The notes under the pieces are model-generated. The model was not told where the DNA came from. It ran no database searches and saw nothing but the letters and a program-made list of their open reading frames with translations. From assembly GCF_009765165.1 (NCBI RefSeq), contig NZ_VLNU01000001.1, positions 248,001-312,000 of the forward strand: 64,000 nt of DNA, given 5' to 3'. This stretch comes from Lysobacter panacisoli (GTDB lineage Bacteria > Pseudomonadota > Gammaproteobacteria > Xanthomonadales > Xanthomonadaceae). Shown piece after piece: positions 53,487 through 61,806 of the stretch. The position numbers and the translations under genes are program-made. Position 1 is the stretch's first letter. Each line of letters opens with the position of its first letter.

Positions 53487-55655
53487 ATGCGAACGCGCCC
53501 CCTGTTCCGACGCCTCCCCCTCGTCCTGGCCCTGGCGGCTGCCCTGCCCTTGGCGGCCCACGCCGACGATCAGGGCCATGAACACAAGGCCACCGACCTG
53601 GCCGGCGTCGAGGTGAAGGCCACGCCGCTGGTGGGCACCGCCGAAGACCTGGCCCGCCCGATCGAGGTCCTCGCGGGCGAGAAGCTCGACGAAGCCAAGG
53701 CGAATTCGCTGGGCGAGACCGTCGGGAAACTGCCCGGCGTGCAGTCGTCCTACTTCGGTCCCGGCGTCGGACGCCCGATCGTGCGCGGATTCGATGGCGC
53801 ACGCGTACAGGTGCTCAGCGACGGACTGGGCTCGGGCGACGTGTCCACGGTCAGCGTCGATCACGCGGTCAGCATCGAGCCGTTCCTCGCCGACCAGATC
53901 GAAGTGATGAAGGGCCCGGCGACCCTGCTCTACGGCAGCGGTGCCATTGGCGGCGCGGTCAACGTGGTCGATGGCCGCATCCCCGAGGCCGTCACCGACG
54001 AACCGCTGCAGGGCCGCGCCGAACTGCGCGGCAACACCGTCAACGACGAGACGACCGGCATGGTCCGTCTCGATGCCACCGCTGCCTCGGGCAATGTGGT
54101 CTTCCACATCGACGGCTTGCATCGCGAGACCGGCGACTACGACATCCCGGGCTATCCGGAGAGCGCGCAGTTGATGGCGCAGGAAGGCGAGACGCCGGAT
54201 CCGTCGGAGAAGGGAACGCTGCCCAACAGCTTCGTACGCACCGACAGCGGCGCGCTGGGCGTGAGCTGGATCGGCGAGCGTGGATTCCTCGGCGTCGGCG
54301 CCAGCCTGTTCGACACGCGCTACGGCGTGCCGGGGCACGCGCACGAACACGGCGACGACCACGAGCACGAAGGCGAAGAACCAGAAGCGGAGGGCGAGGA
54401 AGGCCCGGTCAGCATCGCGATGGAACAGCACCGCTACGAAGTGCGCGGCGGGCTCGACGACCTGGGCGTGTTCAAGTCGCTGCGCGCGAAGGTCGCGCGC
54501 ACGGAGTACACGCACACCGAGTACGAGGGCGAGGAAACCGGCACTGTGTTCGACAACACCAGCACCGAAGCGCGCGTGGAACTCGTGCACAAACCGCTTC
54601 TGGGCTGGGACGGCGCGCTCGGCGTGCAGTGGGGCCAGCGCGATTTCGAAGCGATCGGCGACGAGGCTTTCGTTCCGCCGTCGAAGGGCCTCGACGCCGG
54701 CGTGTTCTGGCTGGGCGAACAGACCTTCGGCGCGGTGAAGGCCGAACTCGGCGCGCGTTTCGACCGCAACGAAGTCGATGTCGATGATGCGGTCGCGATC
54801 GGTCCGGACCGCGACTTCCACACCACCAGCCTGTCGGCGGCGCTGAAGTGGGACATCACCGAAGCCTTCCATCTGTCGTTCGGTCTGGATCGCGCACAAC
54901 GTGCGCCGACTGCGGAAGAGCTGTATTCCAACGGCCTGCACGTGGCGACGTCGAGCATCGAACTTGGTTCGCCCGATCTCGACGTCGAAACCGCGAACCG
55001 CGCCGAAATCGGCCTGCACTGGCACGGCGGTCCGTTCAAACTCGGTGCTTCGCTGTACCACGTGCGCTACGACGACTTCGTCTATCTCGCCGACACCGGC
55101 ATCGAGGAAGCCGAGGGCCCGGTGCGCGTGTGGACGCAGGACGACGCGCGCTTCAACGGCGCAGAGGCCGAGTTCGGCTGGAACTTCGCCGACAACGCCA
55201 GCGGCCGTTGGGACCTGCGCGTGTTCGGCGACATCGTGCGCGGCGAACTGAGCGGCAACGGCTCGCGCCAGCTCGACATCTCCGTGCCGCACGGCGACCA
55301 CTCGCACGACTACACGGTCGACCTGGCCCGCGGTGGCAACCTGCCGCGCATCGCGCCGAAGCGACTCGGCGGCGAAGTGCGCTGGGAACAGGGTGCATGG
55401 CGTGCTTCGCTCGGCGCGGTGCGCTATGCGCGTCAGGATGACGTGGCCGAGTTCGAAAGCGAAACGCCCGGCTACACGCTCGTTGATGCGCACGTGGCGT
55501 GGCACCAGGACACCGCCAAGGGCAATGCGTGGGAGCTGTTCGTCGACGGCAGCAACCTGCTCGACGAGGAAGCGCGCGCGCATACGTCGTTCCTGAAGGA
55601 CCTTGCGCCCCTGCCCGGTCGCGGCGTGGCGTTCGGCGTGCGCGCCTACTTCTGA
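53487..55655 (+). CDS. znuD: ZnuD-like TonB-dependent zinc receptor
   Basis: A 722-residue outer-membrane receptor. Signal peptide about 1-26 (cut after AAHA-DD), followed by GHEHKATDL; plug domain with VGKLPGVQSSYFGPGVGRPIVRGFDG and MKGPATLLYGSGAIGGAVNVVD; barrel ending GVAFGVRAYF with terminal Phe. An external loop near residues 281-297 is His/Asp/Glu-rich (GHAHEHGDDHEHEGEE), a zinc-binding feature of ZnuD, and HGDHSHDY occurs later. The upstream Zur box and nearby zur support zinc uptake. The start has no good ribosome site. Confidence 0.92.
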   Translation: MRTRPLFRRLPLVLALAAALPLAAHADDQGHEHKATDLAGVEVKATPLVGTAEDLARPIEVLAGEKLDEAKANSLGETVGKLPGVQSSYFGPGVGRPIVRGFDGARVQVLSDGLGSGDVSTVSVDHAVSIEPFLADQIEVMKGPATLLYGSGAIGGAVNVVDGRIPEAVTDEPLQGRAELRGNTVNDETTGMVRLDATAASGNVVFHIDGLHRETGDYDIPGYPESAQLMAQEGETPDPSEKGTLPNSFVRTDSGALGVSWIGERGFLGVGASLFDTRYGVPGHAHEHGDDHEHEGEEPEAEGEEGPVSIAMEQHRYEVRGGLDDLGVFKSLRAKVARTEYTHTEYEGEETGTVFDNTSTEARVELVHKPLLGWDGALGVQWGQRDFEAIGDEAFVPPSKGLDAGVFWLGEQTFGAVKAELGARFDRNEVDVDDAVAIGPDRDFHTTSLSAALKWDITEAFHLSFGLDRAQRAPTAEELYSNGLHVATSSIELGSPDLDVETANRAEIGLHWHGGPFKLGASLYHVRYDDFVYLADTGIEEAEGPVRVWTQDDARFNGAEAEFGWNFADNASGRWDLRVFGDIVRGELSGNGSRQLDISVPHGDHSHDYTVDLARGGNLPRIAPKRLGGEVRWEQGAWRASLGAVRYARQDDVAEFESETPGYTLVDAHVAWHQDTAKGNAWELFVDGSNLLDEEARAHTSFLKDLAPLPGRGVAFGVRAYF

Positions 55656-55676
55656 GGGCTTCGCGGAAACCTGAAC

Positions 55677-55708
55677 AGCGCCGGCTGCAAACCGGCGCTT
55701 TTCTTTTC
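55677..55708 (+). terminator. Rho-independent terminator after znuD
   Basis: AGCGCCGG (55677-55684) pairs with CCGGCGCT (55692-55699) around 7 nt, followed by TTTCTTTTCC. Confidence 0.9.
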
Positions 55709-55717
55709 CAGGAATAG

Positions 55718-55729
55718 GTGTATATACAC
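55718..55729. promoter_or_regulatory. Perfect 12-bp palindrome over the marR promoter
   Basis: GTGTATATACAC is a perfect palindrome ending six bases before ATG 55735. It contains TATATA/TATACA, the probable -10, so the MarR protein could repress its own operon by binding here. No ribosome site fits between it and the ATG. Confidence 0.65.
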
Positions 55730-55734
55730 GCATC

Positions 55735-56178
55735 ATGACCGACACCGCCGCCCCTCCCGGCACCTGCACCTGTTTCCGCCTGCGCAAGCTGGCGCGGCTG
55801 GTAACGCTGCGCTACGACCGCGCACTCGCCCCGCTCGGCATCAACCTCAACCAGTACTCGATCCTGCGCCGCGCCTCGCGTACGCCACAGGCGATGGGCG
55901 CGCTCGCCCGCGAGATGGGCATGGACCGCACCACCCTCACCCGCGACCTCAAGCCGCTCACCGCTGCAGGCTGGGTCGAGATGGTCAGCGGCGAGGATGC
56001 GCGCCAGCGACTAGTGACGGTGACAAACGCCGGCCGGCGCGTACTGGAGAAGGCGCGTCCGCTATGGCGTCGCGCGCAGGACGAGATCGACTCGAGCCTC
56101 GGAACCACGCGTGTAGAAGCCCTTCATTCCCATATCGACCGCGCGCTGGCGCGTCTGGATCCCGGAGCAAACGCATGA
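55735..56178 (+). CDS. MarR-family transcriptional regulator
   Basis: A 147-residue regulator with a winged helix-turn-helix (about 45-110; ARTPQAMGALAREMGMDRTTLTRDLKPLTAAGWVEM, then DARQRLVTVTNAGRRVL). Two cysteines near the N-terminus (CTCFRLRKL, residues 11 and 13) may sense oxidants or metals, but this is unproven. The next gene, an MFS transporter, overlaps its stop by ATGA, so it very likely controls that transporter. Its promoter holds a perfect palindrome. Confidence 0.92.
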   Translation: MTDTAAPPGTCTCFRLRKLARLVTLRYDRALAPLGINLNQYSILRRASRTPQAMGALAREMGMDRTTLTRDLKPLTAAGWVEMVSGEDARQRLVTVTNAGRRVLEKARPLWRRAQDEIDSSLGTTRVEALHSHIDRALARLDPGANA

Positions 56179-57416
56179 CCTCCACCGCACCTCACCCGGC
56201 CACGCGTTACTGGCCGCTGGTCCTCGCCGCGACTGCGATGCTGATGATCACGATGGGCGTGCGCCAATCGATGGGTCTGTTCGTCGCGCCGATCGGACAA
56301 AGCTCCGGATTGAGCGTGGCGCAGATCAGCTTCGCGCTGGCGATCGGCCAGTTCGTGTGGGGCGCTGTGCAACCGGTGTTCGGTGCGATCGCCGACCAGC
56401 GCGGCCCAGGGCGCGTACTGGTCGCCGGCGGCATCCTGCTCGCCGCCGGCATGGTGCTGGCACCGGCGATGCCGTCGCAGTGGGGCCTGCTGTTGACGCT
56501 CGGCGTGCTGTCCGCCGCCGGTGCGGGCGCGGGCAGTTTCTCCATCCTCATCGGCGCGACCGCGCAGCACATGCCGGCGGAGAAGCGCTCGATGGCCGCG
56601 GGCGTGATCAACGCGGGCGGCTCGTTCGGACAGTTCGTGTTCGCACCGCTGGTGCAGGCGGTGATCAGTGCCGCCGGCTGGGCTGCGGCGATGTGGACGC
56701 TCGCGGTGTCCGCGCTGGCAACGTTGCCGCTGGCATGGCCGCTGCGCCGCAAGCCTGCTGATGCAGCGAATGCAGCCGCTACCACGCACGCAACGCCTGC
56801 ACCCGGCATCGGCCTGCGCGAACAGGTGCGCATCGCGCTGCGCGATCGCAGTTACTGGATGCTGCACCTGGGCTTCTTCACCTGCGGCGTGCACATCGCT
56901 TTCCTGGTGACGCACCTGCCGGGCGAGATCGCGCTGTGCGGCCTACCGGCGAGCGTGTCGGCGGTGTCGCTCGCGCTGATCGGCCTGTTCAATGTCGGCG
57001 GCAGCCTCGCCGCGGGCTGGCTCGGCCAGCGCATGCGCATGAAGTACCTGCTCGCGGCGATGTACGCCAGCCGCGCGGTGATGATCGCGATCTACCTCGT
57101 TTCGCCGCCGACGCCGCTCACCTTCTTCATCTTCTCCGCGGGACTGGGCCTGACCTGGCTGGCGACGGTGCCGCCGACCGCGGGACTGGTCGGCAAGCTC
57201 TTCGGCGCGCGCTATCTCGGCACGCTGTTCGGCCTCACGCTGCTCTCGCACCAGCTCGGCGGCTTCTTCGGCGCGTGGATTGGCGGCGTCGTGCTCGAAC
57301 GCTTCGGCGACTTCAGCTGGATGTGGTACGCCGACATGGTACTGGCACTGCTTGCCGCGGCGGCGAACCTTCCGATCCGCGAGAGCAACCCGCGGTTGCA
57401 ACCGGCCACCGCATAG
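56175..57416 (+). CDS. MFS transporter
   Basis: A 413-residue inner-membrane protein with 12 hydrophobic segments: MLMITMGVRQSMGLFVAPI at the start, AGVINAGGSFGQFVFAPLVQAVISAAGW in the first half, and LGQRMRMKYLLAAMYASRAVMIAIYL in the second. The RQSMGLF opening is typical of a common MFS group beside MarR regulators. It is translated with marR (ATGA overlap at 56175). The substrate is unknown; efflux is a reasonable guess. Confidence 0.9.
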   Translation: MTSTAPHPATRYWPLVLAATAMLMITMGVRQSMGLFVAPIGQSSGLSVAQISFALAIGQFVWGAVQPVFGAIADQRGPGRVLVAGGILLAAGMVLAPAMPSQWGLLLTLGVLSAAGAGAGSFSILIGATAQHMPAEKRSMAAGVINAGGSFGQFVFAPLVQAVISAAGWAAAMWTLAVSALATLPLAWPLRRKPADAANAAATTHATPAPGIGLREQVRIALRDRSYWMLHLGFFTCGVHIAFLVTHLPGEIALCGLPASVSAVSLALIGLFNVGGSLAAGWLGQRMRMKYLLAAMYASRAVMIAIYLVSPPTPLTFFIFSAGLGLTWLATVPPTAGLVGKLFGARYLGTLFGLTLLSHQLGGFFGAWIGGVVLERFGDFSWMWYADMVLALLAAAANLPIRESNPRLQPATA

Positions 57417-57495
57417 TTGCATTCACATCCGTCCCACAAAACCGGTGCAAGAGTGCCGGCGCGGCAACACGCCGCGACACGGACGGAGGTGGAAC

Positions 57496-57786
57496 ATGGA
57501 AACTGCATCACGCATGTGCGCGGCCGTTCTCTTCCTCGCCGGCACGATGCCGGCGCTCGCCACGACCGGAACGATCGAGTTTCGCGGCGAGATCGTCGTA
57601 CCCACCGTGGGCGCCGCGCACGACGCCAGAGTTCCGCTTGCAGCGGACGCGCCGAGCCTGCAGCGCACGGTCGAACCTCTGGATACGGTGGGTCGCGGCC
57701 CGCTGGTCGACTACTACGTCGGCTACATGCGCGAGCGCGGCGTTGAGCGCGACTCGCTGCGGCTGATCACCGTCGCCTACGACTAG
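57496..57786 (+). CDS. Small exported protein of unknown function
   Basis: A 96-residue protein with a signal peptide (about 1-23, cut after PALA-TT). The mature part opens TGTIEFRGEIVVPTV, reminiscent of the first strand of fimbrial subunits, but the conserved Cys is missing and the protein is too short for one. GGAGGTGG precedes ATG 57496. Its stop TAG shares the tetramer CTAG (57783-57786) with the zur stop. No function can be assigned. Confidence 0.7.
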   Translation: METASRMCAAVLFLAGTMPALATTGTIEFRGEIVVPTVGAAHDARVPLAADAPSLQRTVEPLDTVGRGPLVDYYVGYMRERGVERDSLRLITVAYD

Positions 57787-58283
57787 GCGCTGGCCTGCCG
57801 CTCCTCCGCGGCGCATGCGGCGCAGACGCCGTGCACTTCCAGCGTCTGCGCCTGCGGAGTGAAGCCCAGTTCGCGCGCGCGGCGATCGAGCGTTTCCACG
57901 ATGCGCTCGTCTTCCAGTTCCGTCGCGGACTGGCAGCGGTCGCAGATCAGGAACGGCACCGCGTGCTGCGCCGAACCCGGATGGTGGCACCCGACGAAGG
58001 CGTTGATCGAAGCGAGCTTGTGGATGAAGCCGTGCTCGAGCAGGAAATCCAGCGCGCGGTACACCGTCGGCGGCGCGGCGGCGTCGTGCGTGGCCTTCAT
58101 CTGGTCGAGCAGCTCGTAGGCTTTCACCGGACGACCCGCATCCGCGATAAGGCGCAGTGCATGCGCGCGGATCGGCGTGAGCCGCAGGCCACGCTGCTCG
58201 CACGCGCGCTCGACCTCGTGCACGAAGGCGTCGCCGTCGTGGACGTGGTGCGAGGGGTCGGTGCAGGCGTGGTCGTGGCTCAT
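57783..58283 (-). CDS. zur: Zinc uptake regulator Zur (Fur family)
   Basis: A 166-residue Fur-family repressor. The N-terminus is His-rich (MSHDHACTDPSHHVHDGD); the helix-turn-helix spans about 35-90 (RLTPIRAHALRLIADAGRPVKAYELLDQM, PPTVYRALDFLLEHGFIHKL); the structural zinc site is Cys114-x-x-Cys117 and Cys154-x-x-Cys157; NAFVGCHH and HAVPFLICDRC carry regulatory ligands. The GCHHPG motif and the nearby Zur box point to Zur rather than Fur. It follows gltX after 30 bp and may share its transcript. Confidence 0.93.
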   Translation of the reverse strand: MSHDHACTDPSHHVHDGDAFVHEVERACEQRGLRLTPIRAHALRLIADAGRPVKAYELLDQMKATHDAAAPPTVYRALDFLLEHGFIHKLASINAFVGCHHPGSAQHAVPFLICDRCQSATELEDERIVETLDRRARELGFTPQAQTLEVHGVCAACAAEERQASA

Positions 58284-58313
58284 TCCGGGTTCCCGTGAAC
58301 GGGTCCTTCCGAT

Positions 58314-59720
58314 TTAGGCCCCGGCCGGCACTTTTGCAAGGGCGGCGTCGATGCGCGCCAGCGCCTCCGCCTGCCCGGCCAGGTAAACCGTGTGCGAGAT
58401 GTCCGGGCTGACCTGGGTGCCGGTGATCGCCACGCGCATCGGCTGGGCGACCTTGCCCATGCCGACGCCGAGCGCCTCGGCGGTGGCGTGGAGGGCCTGC
58501 GACACGGACTCAGCGTTCCAGTCCGACAGCGCGGCGAGGCGTTCGCGCGCATCGACCAGCGGCGCGCGTGCGGCGGCATTGAGGTGCTTGGCGACGGCGG
58601 CCTCGTCGTACTGCGTCAGCGGGCCGAACCACACCACGGCGCGCTCGGCCATTTCCTTCAGCGTCTGCACGCGGTCGCGCATCGCCACGACGATGTCGGC
58701 CGGCTTCGGGCCCTTCGACAGGTCATACCCATGCGCACGCAGGTGCCATTCCAGGTGTTTGCCCACCTCGGCCGGATCGTCGCTCTTGAGGTACTGCTGG
58801 TTGAGCCAGCCGAGCTTCGCCGGATCCATGCGCGAGGCCTTGGGATTGACGTCCTTCAGGTCGAACAGTTCGGTCATCTGTGCGATGGAGAAGATCTCCT
58901 GGTCGCCATGCGACCAGCCCAGGCGCACCAGGTAGTTGAGCAGCGCATGCGGCAGGTAACCCATCTCGCGGTACTGCATGACGTCCGCCGCGCCGCGACG
59001 CTTGGACAGCTTGGCGCCCTCCGGGTCGAGGATCATCGGCAGGTGCGCGAAATGCGGCACCGTCGCACCGAGCGCGCGGTAGATGTTGATCTGCCGCGGC
59101 GTGTTGTTGACGTGGTCGTCGCCGCGTACGACATCGGTGATGCCCATGTCGAGGTCATCCACCACGACCGCGAAGTTGTAGGTCGGGAAGCCGTCAGAAC
59201 GGAAGATCACCAGATCGTCGAGCTCGGTGTTGGCGAACTCGATGCGACCCTTCACCTTGTCCTCCCACACGACCGTGCCGTCGAGCGGATTGCGGAAGCG
59301 GATCACGCGGTTGGGATCGTCGCGGAAGCCTTCGTTGCGATCGCGGTACGCGCCGTTGTAACGCGGCTTGTCGCCGGCGGCCATCGCCTTCTCGCGCATG
59401 GCTTCCAGCTCGTCCTTGGTCTCGTACGCGTAGTACGCGGTTCCGGCCGCGACCATCTGTTCGGCGACCTCGCGATAGCGGTCCAGGCGCTGGGTCTGGT
59501 AGATCGGACCCTCGTCGTAGTCCAGGCTCAGCCATTCCATCGCTTCGAGGATGGCGTCGATCGCCCCCTGCGTGCTGCGCTCGCGGTCGGTGTCCTCGAT
59601 GCGCAGGACGAACTGCCCGCCACGGCGGCGCGATTCCAGCCAGCAGTACAACGCGGTGCGCGCGCCGCCGATGTGCAGGTAGCCGGTGGGACTGGGGGCG
59701 AAGCGGGTGCGGCAGCTCAT
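58314..59720 (-). CDS. gltX: Glutamyl-tRNA synthetase
   Basis: A 468-residue class I aminoacyl-tRNA synthetase, normal length. The HIGH motif appears as LHIGGAR in [18 protein letters not shown] and the KMSKS motif as [18 protein letters not shown] and [19 protein letters not shown] are also conserved. It charges tRNA-Glu in the cytoplasm. It is divergent from lpxH; TAAAAT about 30 bp before ATG 59720 is a plausible -10. Confidence 0.97.
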   Translation of the reverse strand: MSCRTRFAPSPTGYLHIGGARTALYCWLESRRRGGQFVLRIEDTDRERSTQGAIDAILEAMEWLSLDYDEGPIYQTQRLDRYREVAEQMVAAGTAYYAYETKDELEAMREKAMAAGDKPRYNGAYRDRNEGFRDDPNRVIRFRNPLDGTVVWEDKVKGRIEFANTELDDLVIFRSDGFPTYNFAVVVDDLDMGITDVVRGDDHVNNTPRQINIYRALGATVPHFAHLPMILDPEGAKLSKRRGAADVMQYREMGYLPHALLNYLVRLGWSHGDQEIFSIAQMTELFDLKDVNPKASRMDPAKLGWLNQQYLKSDDPAEVGKHLEWHLRAHGYDLSKGPKPADIVVAMRDRVQTLKEMAERAVVWFGPLTQYDEAAVAKHLNAAARAPLVDARERLAALSDWNAESVSQALHATAEALGVGMGKVAQPMRVAITGTQVSPDISHTVYLAGQAEALARIDAALAKVPAGA

Positions 59721-59798
59721 GGCAGAGGCCCGGTGCGGGGAAACCGGCGATTTTACCGGACCGAGACGTTCGGACGCGTCATGGCCGCCGGCACCCCC

Positions 59799-59804
59799 TA
59801 GAAT
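59799..59804 (+). promoter_or_regulatory. -10-like TAGAAT seven bases before the lpxH start
   Basis: TAGAAT is followed by CGCCGCC and ATG 59812 with no ribosome site, again fitting a leaderless start. Confidence 0.45.
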
Positions 59805-59811
59805 CGCCGCC

Positions 59812-60549
59812 ATGACCACCCTTTTCATCTCCGATCTGCACCTCGACGCCGAGCGCCCGCAGATCACCGAGCTGTTCGGCCACTTCGTCCGTTCCGAGGC
59901 CCGTGGCGCCGACGCGCTGTACATCCTCGGCGACCTGTTCGAGGCCTGGGTCGGCGACGACGATCCGTCCGACGCCGGCGCCTACGTCGCGCGCGAACTG
60001 CATGCGCTGCAGGCCACGGGCGTACCAGTGCATTTCATCCGCGGCAATCGCGATTTCCTGCTCGGCGAGTCGTTCGCGCAACGTGCCGGCATGACGATCC
60101 TGCCCGACCCCGCCGTGGTGATGCTGTACGGCCAGCCGACGCTGATCCTGCACGGCGACCTGCTGTGCACCGACGACGTCGCCTACCAGCAGTTCCGCGC
60201 GCAGACGCGCAATCCGCAGTGGCAGGCGCAATTTCTCTCGCAACCGCTGGTCGCGCGCATCGCGTTCGCGCAGCAGGCGCGCGCGGCAAGCAAGGCGCAC
60301 CAGAGCGGACTGAAACAGCAGGGCACGATGGAATCCATCACTGATGTCTCGCCGGAAACGGTCGAAGGCACCTTCAGCCGTTACGGCCTGACGCGCATGA
60401 TCCACGGCCACACGCATCGCCCGGCCGTGCATGAACTACAGGTCGAAGGCCGTGCGTGCGAGCGCATCGTGCTCGGCGACTGGTACGACCAGGGGTCGGT
60501 GTTGCGCGTGAGCCGCGACGGCTTCGCGCTGCACGGGCTGACGCTGTAG
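59812..60549 (+). CDS. lpxH: UDP-2,3-diacylglucosamine diphosphatase
   Basis: A 245-residue calcineurin-like phosphoesterase that makes lipid X in lipid A synthesis. All metal motifs are present: [11 protein letters not shown] (Asp8, His10), [32 protein letters not shown] and [12 protein letters not shown]. Length is normal. It works at the inner-membrane surface. A long inverted repeat follows its stop. Confidence 0.96.
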   Translation: MTTLFISDLHLDAERPQITELFGHFVRSEARGADALYILGDLFEAWVGDDDPSDAGAYVARELHALQATGVPVHFIRGNRDFLLGESFAQRAGMTILPDPAVVMLYGQPTLILHGDLLCTDDVAYQQFRAQTRNPQWQAQFLSQPLVARIAFAQQARAASKAHQSGLKQQGTMESITDVSPETVEGTFSRYGLTRMIHGHTHRPAVHELQVEGRACERIVLGDWYDQGSVLRVSRDGFALHGLTL

Positions 60550-60550
60550 C

Positions 60551-60634
60551 CGTAGCCGGGTAAGCGAAGCGCACCCGGGGTTTGCCGGCGCATCGACACT
60601 TCAACCCGGGTGCGCTTCGCTTACCCGGGCTACG
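60551..60634. repeat. Long inverted repeat (about 29-bp arms) between lpxH and DUF455
   Basis: CGTAGCCGGGTAAGCGAAGC and onward (60551-60579) is complementary to 60605-60634 apart from one extra G, with a 25-nt loop. The sequence CCCGGGTGCGCTTCGCTTAC is a dispersed repeat in related genomes. It separates two convergent genes and should form a very stable hairpin in either transcript. Confidence 0.88.
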
Positions 60635-60635
60635 G

Positions 60636-61442
60636 TCAGCCGACCAGCTTCTCCAGCGCTTCCAGCTCTTCCGGCGCGAAGCCCGCGGCACCGCGCGCTT
60701 CGTGGTTGAACGGGCCGTAGAGCACGGCGCGCGCGTATTGCGCCAGCAGTTCGCGGAAGCGCGGCAGCGGATCGACGCCCTCGCGCTCGCAGTACCAGCG
60801 AAACCAGCGCGAGCCAGCGGCGACGTGCGCCACTTCCTCGCGCAGGATCACTTCCAGGATGTCGGCGGTGGCGTCGTCACCGAGCGAGCGCAGCTTCACT
60901 ATCATCCCGGGCGTGACGTCGAGTCCGCGCGCCTCCAGCACGCGCGGCACCAGTGCCATGCGCGCGAGGCCGTCGTGCGCGGTCTTCTCGGCCATTTCCC
61001 ACAGACCGTTGTGCGCGTCGAAATCGCCGTAGTCGTGGCCGTGTTCGCGCAGGCGTTCGCGCAGCATCACGAAATGGCGCGCCTCGTCGTGCGCGACCTG
61101 CACCCAGTCGGCGTAGAACTCAGGAGGCAATCCGCGGAAACGGTACGCCGCATCCCACGCCAGGTCGATGGCGTTGAATTCGATATGCGCGATCGCGTGG
61201 ATGAAGGCGGCGCGTCCTTCCACGCTGCCGAACCCGCGACGCGGCAGGTCGCGCGGATGCACCAGCAGTGGGCGCTCCGGGCGGCCGGGCATGCGGATCG
61301 CTTCGGGTGGCGGCGCGTCGTGCGGGATGTGCAGCTCGCCGCGCGCGAACGCCTCGGCGGCGGCGAAGGTGGCGTCGACCTTCGCTTCCGGCGTGCCCGC
61401 ATCGAGGCAGGCGCGCGCGGCGTCGAACAGCGACGTTGCCAC
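60636..61442 (-). CDS. DUF455 family ferritin-like protein
   Basis: A 268-residue protein of the DUF455 family, predicted four-helix bundle with ferritin-like metal motifs: HAIAHIEFNAIDLAWD, VQVAHDEARHFVMLRERL and ILREEVAHVAAGSRW. The spaced E...E--H pairs suggest a di-iron centre. MiaE-like activity has been suggested for distant relatives but is not established for DUF455. It begins three bases after the RraB-like gene stop, so it belongs to the purF transcript. Confidence 0.87.
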   Translation of the reverse strand: MATSLFDAARACLDAGTPEAKVDATFAAAEAFARGELHIPHDAPPPEAIRMPGRPERPLLVHPRDLPRRGFGSVEGRAAFIHAIAHIEFNAIDLAWDAAYRFRGLPPEFYADWVQVAHDEARHFVMLRERLREHGHDYGDFDAHNGLWEMAEKTAHDGLARMALVPRVLEARGLDVTPGMIVKLRSLGDDATADILEVILREEVAHVAAGSRWFRWYCEREGVDPLPRFRELLAQYARAVLYGPFNHEARGAAGFAPEELEALEKLVG

Positions 61443-61445
61443 GCG

Positions 61446-61805
61446 TCAGTCCGCTTCGCGGTCCGCGGGCGAGCAGGCCCAGCCGTCGGCGAAGCCGCCA
61501 TGCGACTCGGCCAGCGCAGCGAGTTCGCGCTCCTGCGCGGTGAGCGCGGCGTGCGTGGGCGCCATCACGCGCACCACGCAGACCTGCCACACGTATTCGT
61601 CATCGACTTCAGGCGCTTCGGGCGTGAGCGCTGGCTGCTGCGCGGCGGCGGCGGCGAAGGCGTCGGCCTGCGCCTCATCGGCGAAGACGTGGAAGAACTC
61701 GACGGGGCGTTCGAGGGTGAGGTCGTCGCCGTCCTCGACCATCTGCCGCAGCACCTCGCCGTTCTCATCGTCCGGGATCAGCGCCAGTTGCAGCGAACGC
61801 ACCAT
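61446..61805 (-). CDS. RraB-domain protein (ribonuclease E inhibitor-like)
   Basis: A 119-residue protein with the RraB pattern: FFHVFADEAQADAFAA, then WQVCVVRVMAPTHAALTAQERELAALAESHGGFADGWAC. RraB binds RNase E and changes mRNA decay in E. coli. Here it lies one base after the purF stop and three bases before the DUF455 gene. The family match is good; the target in this organism is not known. Confidence 0.82.
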   Translation of the reverse strand: MVRSLQLALIPDDENGEVLRQMVEDGDDLTLERPVEFFHVFADEAQADAFAAAAAQQPALTPEAPEVDDEYVWQVCVVRVMAPTHAALTAQERELAALAESHGGFADGWACSPADREAD

Positions 61806-61806
61806 C

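Noticed and set aside
53475..55787. A 770-codon open frame on the minus strand opposite znuD
   Set aside because: Same reason: antisense shadow of a long GC-rich gene, with no signal peptide, domain or ribosome site.
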